This document shows positions 43,352 to 53,309 of a stretch of DNA of 59,434 nucleotides, in pieces (positions within the stretch are counted from its first letter, which is position 1; every line of letters starts with the position of its first letter). This stretch comes from Acidobacteriota bacterium (lineage in GTDB: Bacteria > Acidobacteriota > Terriglobia > Terriglobales > Acidobacteriaceae): assembly GCA_021846985.1 (NCBI GenBank), contig JAJZVX010000023.1, positions 1 to 59,434 of the forward strand. Reading direction: 5' to 3'. The notes beneath the pieces are model-generated. The model saw only the letters and a list, made by a program, of their open reading frames with translations. It was not told the origin of the DNA and made no database searches. A program made the translations under genes and the position numbers.

Positions 43352-46033
43352 ATGCGTGCGACCCGCAGGGCCGTCCTGGCAATGGCAGCCTTGACGGTGA
43401 GCGCGGGCATGGTGCTGGCCCAGACCGCGCCGGTGGTGACCGGAGACGCACGGGTGGACAAGCTGTTGAGCAAGATGACGCTCCAGGAGAAGCTGACGCT
43501 CATCCACGGCACACACGAGAATCCAGCCGTGTACCAGGGGCAGGCAGGCTACCTGGGCGGAATTCCGCGCCTGGGCATTCCCGGGTTGCGCTTCGCCGAC
43601 GGCCCTCCGGGCGTGCTGGTGCGGCATCCCTCCAGCGGCGAAACCGCGACCATGGGCGTGGCCGCCACCTTCGACCGCAAGATGGCCGAGGAAAATGGCG
43701 TGGTGATCGGCCGGGAAGCGCGCGCGCTGGGCATCGACGTTGCGCTACAGCCGTTTGTGAATATCGACCGGGACCTGGAGTTCGGACGAGGCTACAACAC
43801 CTTCGGCGAGGATCCCTACCTGACCTCGGAGATGGGCGTGGCCGAGGTGGAAGGCATCCAGTCGCAGCACGTGATGGCGCAGATCAAGCATTTTGTGGGC
43901 TACGACTCCGACAACGGGAGCACAGCGATCGACGATCAGACGCTGCACGAGGTCTACGTGGCGCCGTTTGAGGCGGCCATTCGCCGGGCCCACGTCTCGT
44001 CGTTGATGTGCTCCTATAACAAGTTGAACGGAACCTTCGCGTGCGGGAACAAGTCGACTCTGACCAAAATCCTGCGCGACGAGATCGGGTTCAAAGGCTT
44101 CGTCACCTCGGACTGGGGCGCGGTCCATGGCGTGGACTTTATCAATGCCGGGCTGGATATGGAGATGCCCGGCGAGCCGGCGCCCGGCTTTGGCGGCTTT
44201 TCCCTGCCCTCCTTCTTCGATCTGCAACCGCCGCCTCCTCCCCCTTCGCCGGAGATGATCAAGGGCGTGATGGCAATGTTTGGCGGACACATCCCCGAGG
44301 AACCGCCGCCGACGCGGCCCGATCTTGGCGATTTCGGCGTCAAGCTGAACCCCGAGAAGATGCCGCAGGCGCTGAAGGACGGCACCGTGACCGAGGCGAC
44401 GATCACCCGTGCTGCCGGCCGTGTGCTGTATGAGATTGCAAAGTTCGGCTACCTGGACGGCATGTCGAAGCACACCGTGACCGCACAGGCCATCGAGGCC
44501 AATGCCGAGGTGATTGAAAAGACCGGCGACGAGGCCGCTGTGCTGCTGAAAAATGACGCGGACATCCTGCCCCTCAAGGCTGCCGATCTGGACTCGGTGG
44601 TGCTGATCGGTCCCACGGCGGGGCAAGTGGATGCCATCGGCATCAACGGCGAGCGGTCAGTGGGCCTTCCCCAGCGTCAGGTCGGCCCCTACGACGCCTT
44701 GAAGAAGATCACCGGCAACAACCAGATCCAGTTTGCCGTGGAAGACGACATGACGGGTTCGCTGGTGCCGGCTTCGGCTCTGAGCCACGACGGCAAACCC
44801 GGACTGGAGCGCATTGCCGGCGGAATGTTACAGGAGACCGACCCCGTGATCGACTTCACGGAAGCGCACGCCCTTCCGCGGAATTCGGTCATTGCCTGGA
44901 AAGGCACCCTGACGCCGCCGCACGCCGGCAACTACTGGATTTACCTGCAGGCGATGGGCACAAACGCAAATATCGCCATCGACGGCAAGCCGCTGGCCCG
45001 CACGGGCGCCTTCCAGGGCGGCGTGCACGGCGACATTCTGCAGGCCAACCAGGATAACGTGGTCCCAACCACCGATCACCTGGACAACGTGCGCCGGGCA
45101 ATTGAACTCAGTGCTGGACCGCATGCCATCGAGATCAAGACTACCCCCGACACGTCAAACTCGCCGGTGCAACTGCGGCTGAATTGGTATACACCGGAAC
45201 AGCGGCAGGCCGACCATGCGGCGGCGATTGAAGCGGCGAAGAAGGCGAAGATCGCGGTGGTGTTTGTTTGGACGCGGCTGACACCCGTGTTTGGGCTTCC
45301 TGGGGATCAGGACAAGCTGGTTGAGGATATCGCCGCGGTCAATCCCAACACCATCGTGGTGCTGAACACGAGCCAGCCCGTGGCGCTGCCGTGGATCAAC
45401 CAGGTGAAAGCGGTTCTGGAGATGTGGTGGCCGGGGGACGAAGGTGGATGGTCTACAGCCAACATCCTGGCCGGCAAGGTGAGCCCGGCGGGACGGCTTC
45501 CCGTAACCTGGGCGCGGCGCCTCGAAGACTATGCCGCGACCGACCCAAAGCATCCGGAGCGCTCGAAGAAGGGCGTGGACGGCAAGACGACTTACAGCGA
45601 GGGCGTGAACGTGGGCTATCGCTGGTTCGACAAGGAGGGGATCGAGCCGCTCTTTGCCTTTGGTCATGGGCTGAGCTATACCACCTTTGCCTACTCGAAT
45701 CTGAAGGTCGACAAGGCCGCCGATGGAGGGCTGAACGTGCTGGTGAAGATCAAGAACACCGGCAAGGTGGCGTCCGACGAGGTGCCGCAGGTTTATCTGG
45801 GCGCGCCCGATGCGATTCCCGAGGGCGTGCAGTTCCCGGTGCGGGCGCTGGTGGGCTTCGACCGCGTTCATCTGGAGGCGGGCGAAAGCAAAACGGTGAC
45901 TCTCCACGTGGCGCCGCGCCAGTTGCAGTACTGGTCGACAAAGGAAGGCAAGTGGGTAACAGCGGGCGGCAAGCGCGTGGTGAGCGTGGGCGCCTCGTCG
46001 CGCGACCTGCGGCTGAGCCAGACGATCGGCTGA
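43352..46033 (+). CDS. secreted GH3 beta-glycosidase with PA14 domain
   Basis: The 893-residue product has a signal peptide (MRATRRAVLAMAALTVSAG). A GH3 N-terminal barrel follows, with PRLGIPGLRFADGPPGV, the KHFVGYDSDNG site and the nucleophile Asp254 in FVTSDWGAVHGVD. The GH3 C-terminal domain is interrupted by a PA14-like module (WKGTLTPPHAGNYWIYLQAMG). A fibronectin-III-like tail ends the protein. Residues about 275-329 are an unusual proline-rich insertion with six prolines in a row. Substrate is probably a beta-glucoside or beta-xyloside of plant polysaccharide. AGGAG lies 7 bases before this ATG; 43334 is an alternative. A strong terminator follows. Confidence 0.9.
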   Translation: MRATRRAVLAMAALTVSAGMVLAQTAPVVTGDARVDKLLSKMTLQEKLTLIHGTHENPAVYQGQAGYLGGIPRLGIPGLRFADGPPGVLVRHPSSGETATMGVAATFDRKMAEENGVVIGREARALGIDVALQPFVNIDRDLEFGRGYNTFGEDPYLTSEMGVAEVEGIQSQHVMAQIKHFVGYDSDNGSTAIDDQTLHEVYVAPFEAAIRRAHVSSLMCSYNKLNGTFACGNKSTLTKILRDEIGFKGFVTSDWGAVHGVDFINAGLDMEMPGEPAPGFGGFSLPSFFDLQPPPPPPSPEMIKGVMAMFGGHIPEEPPPTRPDLGDFGVKLNPEKMPQALKDGTVTEATITRAAGRVLYEIAKFGYLDGMSKHTVTAQAIEANAEVIEKTGDEAAVLLKNDADILPLKAADLDSVVLIGPTAGQVDAIGINGERSVGLPQRQVGPYDALKKITGNNQIQFAVEDDMTGSLVPASALSHDGKPGLERIAGGMLQETDPVIDFTEAHALPRNSVIAWKGTLTPPHAGNYWIYLQAMGTNANIAIDGKPLARTGAFQGGVHGDILQANQDNVVPTTDHLDNVRRAIELSAGPHAIEIKTTPDTSNSPVQLRLNWYTPEQRQADHAAAIEAAKKAKIAVVFVWTRLTPVFGLPGDQDKLVEDIAAVNPNTIVVLNTSQPVALPWINQVKAVLEMWWPGDEGGWSTANILAGKVSPAGRLPVTWARRLEDYAATDPKHPERSKKGVDGKTTYSEGVNVGYRWFDKEGIEPLFAFGHGLSYTTFAYSNLKVDKAADGGLNVLVKIKNTGKVASDEVPQVYLGAPDAIPEGVQFPVRALVGFDRVHLEAGESKTVTLHVAPRQLQYWSTKEGKWVTAGGKRVVSVGASSRDLRLSQTIG

Positions 46034-46051
46034 GGCGCATGCCTGGATTCG

Positions 46052-46083
46052 AAAATGCCGGGGCTTCGGTCCCGGCATTTTTT
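46052..46083 (+). terminator. intrinsic terminator after the GH3 gene
   Basis: An 11-base-pair stem AAAATGCCGGG/CCCGGCATTTT is closed by a G-T and C-G pair around a stable TTCG tetraloop and followed by T-rich sequence (TTTTTT across the stem end). It starts 19 bases after the GH3 stop. The stem is also A-rich on the left, so it could work on both strands and protect against read-through from the rhaT side. Confidence 0.9.
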
Positions 46084-46154
46084 GCCTGACCTCGATGGAA
46101 GTCGTTCTTCCCTTCCCGGCTCCCGCCGTTCTCTCTTCCCTTTGCTTTCTGCGT

Positions 46155-47186
46155 TTACGACGCCATGCCCAGGCCGACGAGGTTGGCGGCGGCAATGATG
46201 AGGAGAATGCCCGCCCACAGCAGCCGAATCGGACGGCCTTTGATTCCCATCCACTCACCCAGTGCCAGACCAATGATGCCGCCGAAGAGAACATAGCCGC
46301 TCATGTGGAGCATCCAATTCACATACGCCAGGTGCTGGGGGATATTGGCCTGGCCCCAGGCAAAGAAGAAAAACTGGAAGTACCACATGATACCGCCGGC
46401 GGCAGCCATGCCCGCGTTCTTGGCGAGGGTCGCACGCGGCTGGCGCAGGTCGGCGCGCAGCGAGAGCCTCTTCAAAGCGCCCAGGCGAATGAAGCAATAA
46501 GCAAAGTTGACCAGCGCGCCGCCGCCCATGATGAAGACATAGCTGGGCAGTGCGGCATAGAGCGGCTTGACGCCCGCCCGCAGAGCGGCGGCCCGCATGG
46601 GTTCGGCGGCGTTGATGGCGAAGGCCATGCCGGAGGAGAAGATGCCGCACAGAACCGCGAGAGTGACGCCGAGGGCGACATTGAACTCCTGCTCGTTGCC
46701 GTGGAGTTGCATCTCCTTCTGATGGCCGGCGAAGGAGACCACGCCCACGCCCACCAGGGCAAGCAGCAAACCCGCCATGGTGAACAGGCCGCCGCGGGTT
46801 TCAAATAGAAGAGCAAACTGGCCGCTTTCAAGCGGCGGCACCAGCGTGCCCACAACCAGCGTGACGCCAATGGCCATGCCCACGCCCAGCGAGATGCCCA
46901 GGTGACGCATGGTCAGACCATAACTCACGTTGCCCACGCCCCACATGGCTCCAAAGAGCGCGGCCATGAGCAAAACATGCCTGTCTATGGACCCATAAAA
47001 AGCAAAGAAATGGGGCAACAGCAGAAGGCTCACTCCGATGGGCAGCAACACCCAGGAGAAAAAGCCGGCCACGGCCCATGTCGTCTCCCAGCACCACTTT
47101 TTCACTTTGCCAATGGGCGCATAGAAAGACGCGGCCGATGCCGCCCCCACCATGTGCCAACCGATTCCCGCCAGAATTGCCGGCAT
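46155..47186 (-). CDS. rhaT: L-rhamnose/proton symporter RhaT
   Basis: RhaT imports L-rhamnose with protons. The 343-residue product has about ten transmembrane helices. Family markers are the start AILAGIGWHMVGAASAASFYAPIGKVKKWCWETTWAVAG, MWGVGNVSYGLTMRHLGISLGVGMAIGVTLVVGTL, and GGIMWYFQFFFFAWGQANIP. AAGGGAGAGG lies just before the ATG. It follows the GH78 rhamnosidase gene on the same strand with a 64-base gap, so release and uptake of rhamnose are linked. No rhamnose isomerase or kinase genes lie in the window. Confidence 0.93.
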   Translation of the reverse strand: MPAILAGIGWHMVGAASAASFYAPIGKVKKWCWETTWAVAGFFSWVLLPIGVSLLLLPHFFAFYGSIDRHVLLMAALFGAMWGVGNVSYGLTMRHLGISLGVGMAIGVTLVVGTLVPPLESGQFALLFETRGGLFTMAGLLLALVGVGVVSFAGHQKEMQLHGNEQEFNVALGVTLAVLCGIFSSGMAFAINAAEPMRAAALRAGVKPLYAALPSYVFIMGGGALVNFAYCFIRLGALKRLSLRADLRQPRATLAKNAGMAAAGGIMWYFQFFFFAWGQANIPQHLAYVNWMLHMSGYVLFGGIIGLALGEWMGIKGRPIRLLWAGILLIIAAANLVGLGMAS

Positions 47187-47250
47187 GGCCTCTCCCTTTC
47201 GTCAAAATGCCGGCAAGGTTCGAGGCTCTGCCGGGAGCCAGGCTTCGCTT

Positions 47251-50200
47251 CTACTGCACGTCAACTTCAAAGGTGTAGCTCCCGGATGGGAGTTCGAGGC
47301 CTTTGCCCGCGCCGCGCCCGCTGCCCTTCATCGACATAAGCTCGACTAGCGGTTTGCCGTCGCGCGTGAATCGTCCGGCCTCATCAGCCAGAGGCGCAAG
47401 CCAGCCCTTGGTATTGGCGGGCAGAGTAACGTGCCAAATGGCCTTGCTTCCCTTCACGGTCCAGTCGGAATGGATAGGGCCGTACTGCGAGTCGTAGTCG
47501 AAATGCACATCCCCCAGACGCGCATCGAAAACAGGATGCAACAGCACGGTGTGGAAACCGGCATCCAGCGGCGTGGCGTCCACGCCGGCGGCGTAGCCGT
47601 AGATCCACGCGGCCACGGCGCCGTAGGCATAGTGGTTAAAGGAGTTCATGCTGGGATCGTGCAGCATCTGGTTGCCGTTCCAGCGCTCCCATATGGTGGT
47701 GGCCCCGTGCTCAACCTGGTAACCCCAGGAGGGGTATGCGGTATTGAGCAGCAACTGGTAGGCGAGCTTGACGTAGCCGGCCTTGCTCAGCTCCTGCAAC
47801 AGGTAAGGAGTGCCAAGGAAGCCGGTGCCGAGCAGGCCGTGGTTGGCCGCGATTTTACCGGCCAGCCGCCCGGCAGCGGCAGCGCGCAGGCCGGCGGGCA
47901 GCAGGTTCATGTGGAGCGCCAAAACATAACCGGCCTGCGTGTCGCCTCCCGAGCTTTTGGCATTGGGGTTGTTGATCTGCCCAAAGGGCGAGGGCGAGTT
48001 GTCGGCTCCGGCCACAAACCCGTCGCCGTGCACAAAACGCTTCTGGAAGGCATCGCGAATCTTCACGAACTCGCTCGCGTATTCTTCTTCCGCGGCGGTG
48101 CGGCCGGTGGCCTGGGCCATCTCGCGCATCAGGGTCACGTCGTAAGCCCAGTAGGCGCTGGCGATGAGCACATCGTCCGTTTTGCCCTCGGGCGAGAGCC
48201 AGTCACCAAAGGGAATGCCGCTGTCGTGCACCCAGAGCCAGTCCGGATTGGCCGCCGCGATGGCGCTCAGATAGCGCTCCATGGCGTCCCAGTTCTGGTC
48301 GATGATGCGGGTATCGCCGGTCTGCAGCCAGGAGGTCCAGGGGATAATGACGCCGGCATCGCTCCAGCCCGCGCCGGAGCCCGAGGTGGGCTGCGACGTG
48401 CCCGGCGCGTAGATGCCGTAGAAGGGCGTGCCCACCTGCGTGCCGCGCATGTCGCCGGCAAACTTGCGCGAGAAGGCGGCGAGATCCATGTTGTAACTGG
48501 CGGCCCGCCAGAAGACCTGCGCGTCGGCCATCCAGCCGAGGCGCTCGTCACGCTGCGGGCAGTCGGTGGGGACACCGACGAAGTTCGATCGTTGACCCCA
48601 GAGAACGTTGCGCCAGAGCTTATTCACGAGTGCACTCCCCGTCTCCAGTTGAACGGTGAAAGGCGCGGCCGTATGCAGAACGAGGGCTTCCACATCTTCC
48701 TTGGGTGGCGCCTTGGCAAGCCCAGTAATCTCGATGTAGCGGAAGCCATGGAACGTAAATTGCGGCGTGAGCACCTGTACGCCCTTGCCGCCGAGGATGA
48801 AATAGTCGGTGGCTTTGGCGGTGCGCAGGTTGTCGGTGTAGATCGTCCCATCCGGATTCACGATTTCCGCAACACGCACGCGCATACGCGCGCCAGCGGG
48901 GCCTTCGACGCGCAGGCGCTCCACGCCGGCCAGGTTCTGGCCAAGATCGTAAACAAAGACGCCCGGCTTGGGTTCGGTAACCGATTGGGCTGCGACCGTC
49001 CGCTCGACGCGAATGGAGGGAAACTCCTGCGCTTCGATGGCGACGGGCTTCGGATCAATGGCAACGGCGGACTTCCAGCCGGATGCCGCAAAAGCCGCCG
49101 TATCCCAGCCGGGCTGGAGAAGACGGGTGTCCTGGCTTTCGCCGTCGTAGATCTCGGAGTGGAGGATGTAGGAGGTGTTGGCCTGCCACGTCGGATCGGT
49201 CGCAACCCACTCGACGCTGCCGTCGCGATGCTCAATGCGCAGTTGGGCGCGGAGAGCGGGTGGCGTGGCCCCGTAGTTGTTGGGCTGCTGGAACCACTCG
49301 AGCGGAGTTTCATACCAGCCCGGAGCCAGCAGCGCGGCCATCGCATTCTTCCCTGTCTGGATCTGCGCAGTCACGTCGTAGGTCTGGTACATGACGCGTT
49401 CCCGATAGTCGGTCCATCCGGGAGCAAGCGCGGCATCGCCCACGCGGCGGCCGTTGAGGAATATCTCATAGGCGCCCAGGGCGGTGGCGTAGAGCCGCGC
49501 CGACTCGATGGGGCTCACAACCGTGAAGGTGTGGCGCAGGGCTTTGACGGAATCGGGAATCCAGGGGTTGCCGAGAAGCTGGGCCGCAGTGGAACCCGTG
49601 GCCTCGGTGGCAGCAACGGAGAACTGCCAGCCGGAGTCGTCAAAACCCGCATTCTGCCACCCGCCGGCGGCGTGAATGGAGCTCTTCCAGCCCGTATCGC
49701 TGGCAAAGGTGGCCCAGGAGCCGTCCGTGTACTCCACCACCAGAGTCGCGATCATGGGCGGCGGCGCCTCCACGGCCATGCCGTTGGGGTTGGCAACGTA
49801 ATGCACCGTTTCAATGGCGATGGTGTTTGCGCCCGGGTTGAGCCTGCCCGTGGCGTCGGCAGAAACAAACTTCTTCCAGGGCATCTGCTTCCACGGTGGC
49901 AGCGGACTGGCCTCGAGCAGTTGCGCTCCATTGATCCATGCGGAGACGGAGTCCTGGCCCGTGGCGAAGAGCGTGGCGTGGCGGACGGGCTTAGGCAACT
50001 GGATGGTCTCGCGATAAGCGTAGTGCTGCACAGGGACTTTCTCGGCGGCGAGCGCGCTGGCCTCGGAATTTGCGATCCACTGGGCTGAGGCATGGCGGAC
50101 CGCCTGTTCTTCCGGGGTCTCATAGCCGATCCAGGCTGCGCGCCAGTGATTTTGATCCCCAAGCCCCTCTTCCCACCAGGTAACTTCACTCGCCGGGTAG

Positions 50201-50568
50201 GGCTTGCCGGCGGCATCCCACACCGTTACGCGCCAGTAGCAGCGCTGGAAAGGCTGCAGCGGCTTGCCGCCATAGCGCACATCGACGGAGTGGTCTGACG
50301 CCACGCGGCCGCTGTCCCACAGGTCGGCCTTGCCGGCCGCGGCCAGTTCAGGACGCGTAGCGGCCACGATGCGATAGGCCGTCTGCCTTGCCCCTTGCGC
50401 CGCATCGCGCACTTGCCAGGAAAAGCGCGGAGTCAACTCGTCGATACCAAGAGGTGTCCGCAGATTGTCCACCCTCAACGCCACAGGCCCGCGAGCAGCC
50501 GCGTGTATCGCCGCCCTCATGGGCAGCGCCACCAATGCAAGTGCCAATCCGAGTGTGATCCAGCGCAT
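47251..50568 (-). CDS. secreted GH78 alpha-L-rhamnosidase
   Basis: The 1105-residue protein starts with a signal peptide (RWITLGLALALVALPMRAAI). It shows the GH78 layout: N-terminal beta-sandwich domains (LRVDNLRTPLGIDELTPRFSWQV and two jelly-roll modules to about 560), the (alpha/alpha)6 catalytic barrel with PTDCPQRDERLGWMADAQVF and the HDSGIPFGDWLSPEG-like block, and a C-terminal beta domain. It removes terminal alpha-L-rhamnose from pectin, flavonoids or gums. AGGAAAGGAAACC precedes the ATG at 50568; the open frame to 50607 has no such signal. It is the first gene of an operon with rhaT. Confidence 0.93.
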   Translation of the reverse strand: MRWITLGLALALVALPMRAAIHAAARGPVALRVDNLRTPLGIDELTPRFSWQVRDAAQGARQTAYRIVAATRPELAAAGKADLWDSGRVASDHSVDVRYGGKPLQPFQRCYWRVTVWDAAGKPYPASEVTWWEEGLGDQNHWRAAWIGYETPEEQAVRHASAQWIANSEASALAAEKVPVQHYAYRETIQLPKPVRHATLFATGQDSVSAWINGAQLLEASPLPPWKQMPWKKFVSADATGRLNPGANTIAIETVHYVANPNGMAVEAPPPMIATLVVEYTDGSWATFASDTGWKSSIHAAGGWQNAGFDDSGWQFSVAATEATGSTAAQLLGNPWIPDSVKALRHTFTVVSPIESARLYATALGAYEIFLNGRRVGDAALAPGWTDYRERVMYQTYDVTAQIQTGKNAMAALLAPGWYETPLEWFQQPNNYGATPPALRAQLRIEHRDGSVEWVATDPTWQANTSYILHSEIYDGESQDTRLLQPGWDTAAFAASGWKSAVAIDPKPVAIEAQEFPSIRVERTVAAQSVTEPKPGVFVYDLGQNLAGVERLRVEGPAGARMRVRVAEIVNPDGTIYTDNLRTAKATDYFILGGKGVQVLTPQFTFHGFRYIEITGLAKAPPKEDVEALVLHTAAPFTVQLETGSALVNKLWRNVLWGQRSNFVGVPTDCPQRDERLGWMADAQVFWRAASYNMDLAAFSRKFAGDMRGTQVGTPFYGIYAPGTSQPTSGSGAGWSDAGVIIPWTSWLQTGDTRIIDQNWDAMERYLSAIAAANPDWLWVHDSGIPFGDWLSPEGKTDDVLIASAYWAYDVTLMREMAQATGRTAAEEEYASEFVKIRDAFQKRFVHGDGFVAGADNSPSPFGQINNPNAKSSGGDTQAGYVLALHMNLLPAGLRAAAAGRLAGKIAANHGLLGTGFLGTPYLLQELSKAGYVKLAYQLLLNTAYPSWGYQVEHGATTIWERWNGNQMLHDPSMNSFNHYAYGAVAAWIYGYAAGVDATPLDAGFHTVLLHPVFDARLGDVHFDYDSQYGPIHSDWTVKGSKAIWHVTLPANTKGWLAPLADEAGRFTRDGKPLVELMSMKGSGRGAGKGLELPSGSYTFEVDVQ

Positions 50569-50875
50569 GGTTTCCTTTCCTGTATGCCCGCCCCGAACGC
50601 CTGTCATTCCCGGTGTTCACAGGTTGACGCCGCATCCTCAAAAGCGGATGCCCATCCATCCTAAGCCACGGTAGGCCATTCGGACTCGGGTTCTCTGGCG
50701 ATCGGCATGTCGAGACGCTTTTCAGCGGTTTCCTCAAATGAAATTGTTGCTGATTCGAAAAAGGTAAGCAATCAGAGTTACAGTTGTCAAAGCCTCTCTC
50801 ACGCTCGCGGTTCCGTAGATCACTCCGCAGGACGCGGTGGTAGATTAGCCTTAACTCAAATCGAGGTGAATACAA
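50569..50875. other. 307-base divergent intergenic region (GH78 / denD)
   Basis: It should hold promoters for both the rhamnosidase operon and denD. I see a TTGTCA at 50784-50789 on the plus strand and AT-rich sequence at 50737-50785, but no convincing -10 at the right spacing. GAAACCGCTGAAA on the minus strand (near 50720-50735) resembles a half of LacI-family operators, and CTGATT...AATCAG forms a 6-base inverted repeat about 50750-50776. Both are weak. No gene is seen. Confidence 0.35.
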
Positions 50876-51862
50876 GTGCGGGTTCTTGTTACCGGAGGCG
50901 CGGGTTTTCTTGGGGCGCGGCTGGCGCGTCACCTTTTGCTCAAGGGGCATCTGGCCGCCGAAGCAATCGACGAACTGGTCCTCACCGATCTCACTCCACC
51001 CCCTGCCGATCTCCTGACCGATGCCCGGGTTCGCGCGCTCACTGGCGCTTTGCTGGCACAGCGCGAAGCGCTAAGCCGCGAGAGCTTCCATGCGGTCTTT
51101 CACCTGGCGGCAGCGGTTTCCGCCGAGTGCGAGACGGATTTCGATCTGGGCATGCGCTCGAACCTCGACAGCACGAGGGCGCTGCTGGATTCTCTCAGAG
51201 CCTCGGGCAACGCGCCGCGCTTCGTTCTTGCCAGCTCGGTTGCGGTCTTTGGCTCCGATCCCTATCTGCCCATGCCCCCAGTGATTCGCGACGAAACGCT
51301 GCCCACCCCGCAATCGTCGTATGGCATTCAAAAGTTCATCGCCGAACAGCTGGTGGCCGACTACACCCGCAAGGGATTCATCGATGGCCGCAACGTGCGG
51401 CTGATGACCGTGGTGGTGCGGCCGGGACGGCCCAATGGCGCGGCTTCGAGCTTCCTGTCGGGAATCATCCGCGAGCCCGTGAACGGCCACGAGGCGGTCT
51501 GCCCCGTGCCCCTGGAGACGCGCGTGGCGCTGGCCTCGCCCTCGCGGACCATCGAAGGCCTGATCCGCATGGCTGAGGCGGCGCGCGCGGAGTTGGGCGG
51601 ACGCACGGCGGTGAATCTGCCCGCGCTCACGGTGAGCGTGGGCGAGATGCTCGATGCGCTGGAGACAGTGTGCGGAGCGCAGACGCGCGCGCGGGTGCGC
51701 CTCGAACACGACGCCGTGATCGCGCGGATTGTGGGCGGATGGCCGGCGGCCTTCGATCTTTCCCGCGCCGCGCGGCTCGGACTCGCACCCAACCCGGACT
51801 TCATTTCCATCGTCCGGGAGTTCCTTGCCGAGCGCGCCGCCGAGGCGCCTGGCCGCTCCTGA
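50876..51862 (+). CDS. denD: D-erythronate dehydrogenase DenD
   Basis: DenD oxidises D-erythronate to 2-oxo-erythronate with NAD. The 328-residue protein is a short-chain/epimerase-type enzyme with the NAD-binding TGGAGFLG at 6-13, the catalytic Tyr149 and Lys153 in SSYGIQKF, and the Ser/Ala-rich SSVAVFG strand. Family members carry the SFLSGIIREPVNG and ASPSRTIEGLI segments seen here. Its start is GTG with GAGGTG 7 bases upstream. Neighbouring otnK, otnC and otnI complete the pathway, which makes this function much more likely than a generic epimerase. Confidence 0.88.
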   Translation: MRVLVTGGAGFLGARLARHLLLKGHLAAEAIDELVLTDLTPPPADLLTDARVRALTGALLAQREALSRESFHAVFHLAAAVSAECETDFDLGMRSNLDSTRALLDSLRASGNAPRFVLASSVAVFGSDPYLPMPPVIRDETLPTPQSSYGIQKFIAEQLVADYTRKGFIDGRNVRLMTVVVRPGRPNGAASSFLSGIIREPVNGHEAVCPVPLETRVALASPSRTIEGLIRMAEAARAELGGRTAVNLPALTVSVGEMLDALETVCGAQTRARVRLEHDAVIARIVGGWPAAFDLSRAARLGLAPNPDFISIVREFLAERAAEAPGRS

Positions 51863-52029
51863 ATCAGGCGCATCTCTGGCCGCGTCCTCCAGCACATTCT
51901 TGCGCAGGCCTGTTTTTGCGAACCTTCCGGCGGGTCAACTCCTGATCAGACCGCGCCGGTGTAGTCTAAGGGTGAGTTTGCTGGCAATCTTTCCCTCTAC
52001 CGCGCGCGCGAGCGAAAAGAAACAAAACC

Positions 52030-53304
52030 ATGGCCCTACTCGGTTGCATCGCGGACGATTTGACCGGCGCCACTGATCTGGCGAACAACCTGGTACGCGC
52101 GGGCATGCGCGTTGCGCAGACCATTGGCGTGCCCGCGCGCACAAACCGCATGGATGTGGACGCGCTTGTGGTGGCCCTGAAGTCGCGCACCATTCCTGCG
52201 CCAGAGGCGGTGGCTCTCTCACTCAACGCCTGCCGCTGGCTGCGGCAGCAGGACGCGCGCCAGATCTATTTCAAGATCTGCTCCACCTTCGATTCCTCTC
52301 CGCGCGGCAACATCGGCCCAGTCATCGAAGCATTGATGCTGGAACTTGACGTGGATTTTTCCATCGCCACTCCGGCATTTCCCGAGAATGCGCGCACCGT
52401 CTTCAATGGGCATCTTTTTGTTGGCCGGCAATTGCTGTCGGAGACGGGGATGCGCCATCATCCGCTGACTCCGATGACCGACGCCAACCTGGTGCGCGTG
52501 CTGCAGGCGCAACTGAATCCCGCTGCCGGACGCAAGGTGGGGCTGGTGGACTTTGACACGGTGGCAAAGTCGCCCCATGCCATCCGCCGGAAGATGGCGG
52601 AGCTGCGCGCAGAGGGCTTCAGCATGGCGATTGCCGATGCCGTGAGCGACGACGATCTGCTGCGGCTCGGCGCCGCCCTCAAGGACGCGAGTTTTGTGAC
52701 GGCGGCTTCCGGCCTGGCCCTTGCTTTGCCCGCGAACTGGGGATTTACGCCCACGGCAAATGCCAGCCGCCTTCCTCACGCCGCGGGACGCAAGGCGATT
52801 GTGGCGGGCAGTTGCTCAACGGCGACTCTGGCACAGGTGCGGCACTTTTGCGAGAGCGGCGGCCTGGCGCGCGAGCTGGCGCCAATGGAGATCGCTGCCG
52901 GTGCGGAGGCAGCGGTTGCCGGAGCACTCGCATGGATCGATGCCTGCTGGGAAAGCGATTCCTCGCGGGCTTTGCTGGTCTACTCCACCGCCGAACCGGA
53001 CGACGTGAAAGCCGTGCAGGAGCAGCTCGGCGTGGACCGGGCGGGCGCAATGATCGAGAGTGCGCTGGCTGCCGTGGCGCGGGGCCTTGTGGAGCGCGGC
53101 GCCCGCCAGTTGATCCTGGCGGGCGGCGAAACTGCGGGCGCCTGCATGCACGCCCTCAACGTGGAACTGCTGCAGATTGGACCGCAGATCGACCCCGGCG
53201 TGCCCTGGTGTTATGCTTCGCACACCGGTCTGCATCTGGCTCTGAAGTCGGGCAACTTTGGAGCGCGCGACTTCTTCACCAGGGCCTTTACACTGATTGC
53301 CTGA
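52030..53304 (+). CDS. otnK: 3-oxo-tetronate kinase OtnK
   Basis: OtnK phosphorylates 3-oxo-tetronate to its 4-phosphate. The 424-residue protein is a four-carbon acid-sugar kinase (DUF1537): N-terminal LGCIADDLTGATDLANNLVRAGM, then FSIATPAFPENARTVFNGHLFV, RKAIVAGSCSTATLAQVRHF, and C-terminal ARQLILAGGETAGACMHALN, which forms the ATP-binding part. Length is normal. It follows denD after 167 bases, and no clear ribosome binding site is seen before the ATG, so it may have its own promoter. otnC starts 6 bases after its stop. Confidence 0.93.
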   Translation: MALLGCIADDLTGATDLANNLVRAGMRVAQTIGVPARTNRMDVDALVVALKSRTIPAPEAVALSLNACRWLRQQDARQIYFKICSTFDSSPRGNIGPVIEALMLELDVDFSIATPAFPENARTVFNGHLFVGRQLLSETGMRHHPLTPMTDANLVRVLQAQLNPAAGRKVGLVDFDTVAKSPHAIRRKMAELRAEGFSMAIADAVSDDDLLRLGAALKDASFVTAASGLALALPANWGFTPTANASRLPHAAGRKAIVAGSCSTATLAQVRHFCESGGLARELAPMEIAAGAEAAVAGALAWIDACWESDSSRALLVYSTAEPDDVKAVQEQLGVDRAGAMIESALAAVARGLVERGARQLILAGGETAGACMHALNVELLQIGPQIDPGVPWCYASHTGLHLALKSGNFGARDFFTRAFTLIA

Positions 53305-53309
53305 GGACC

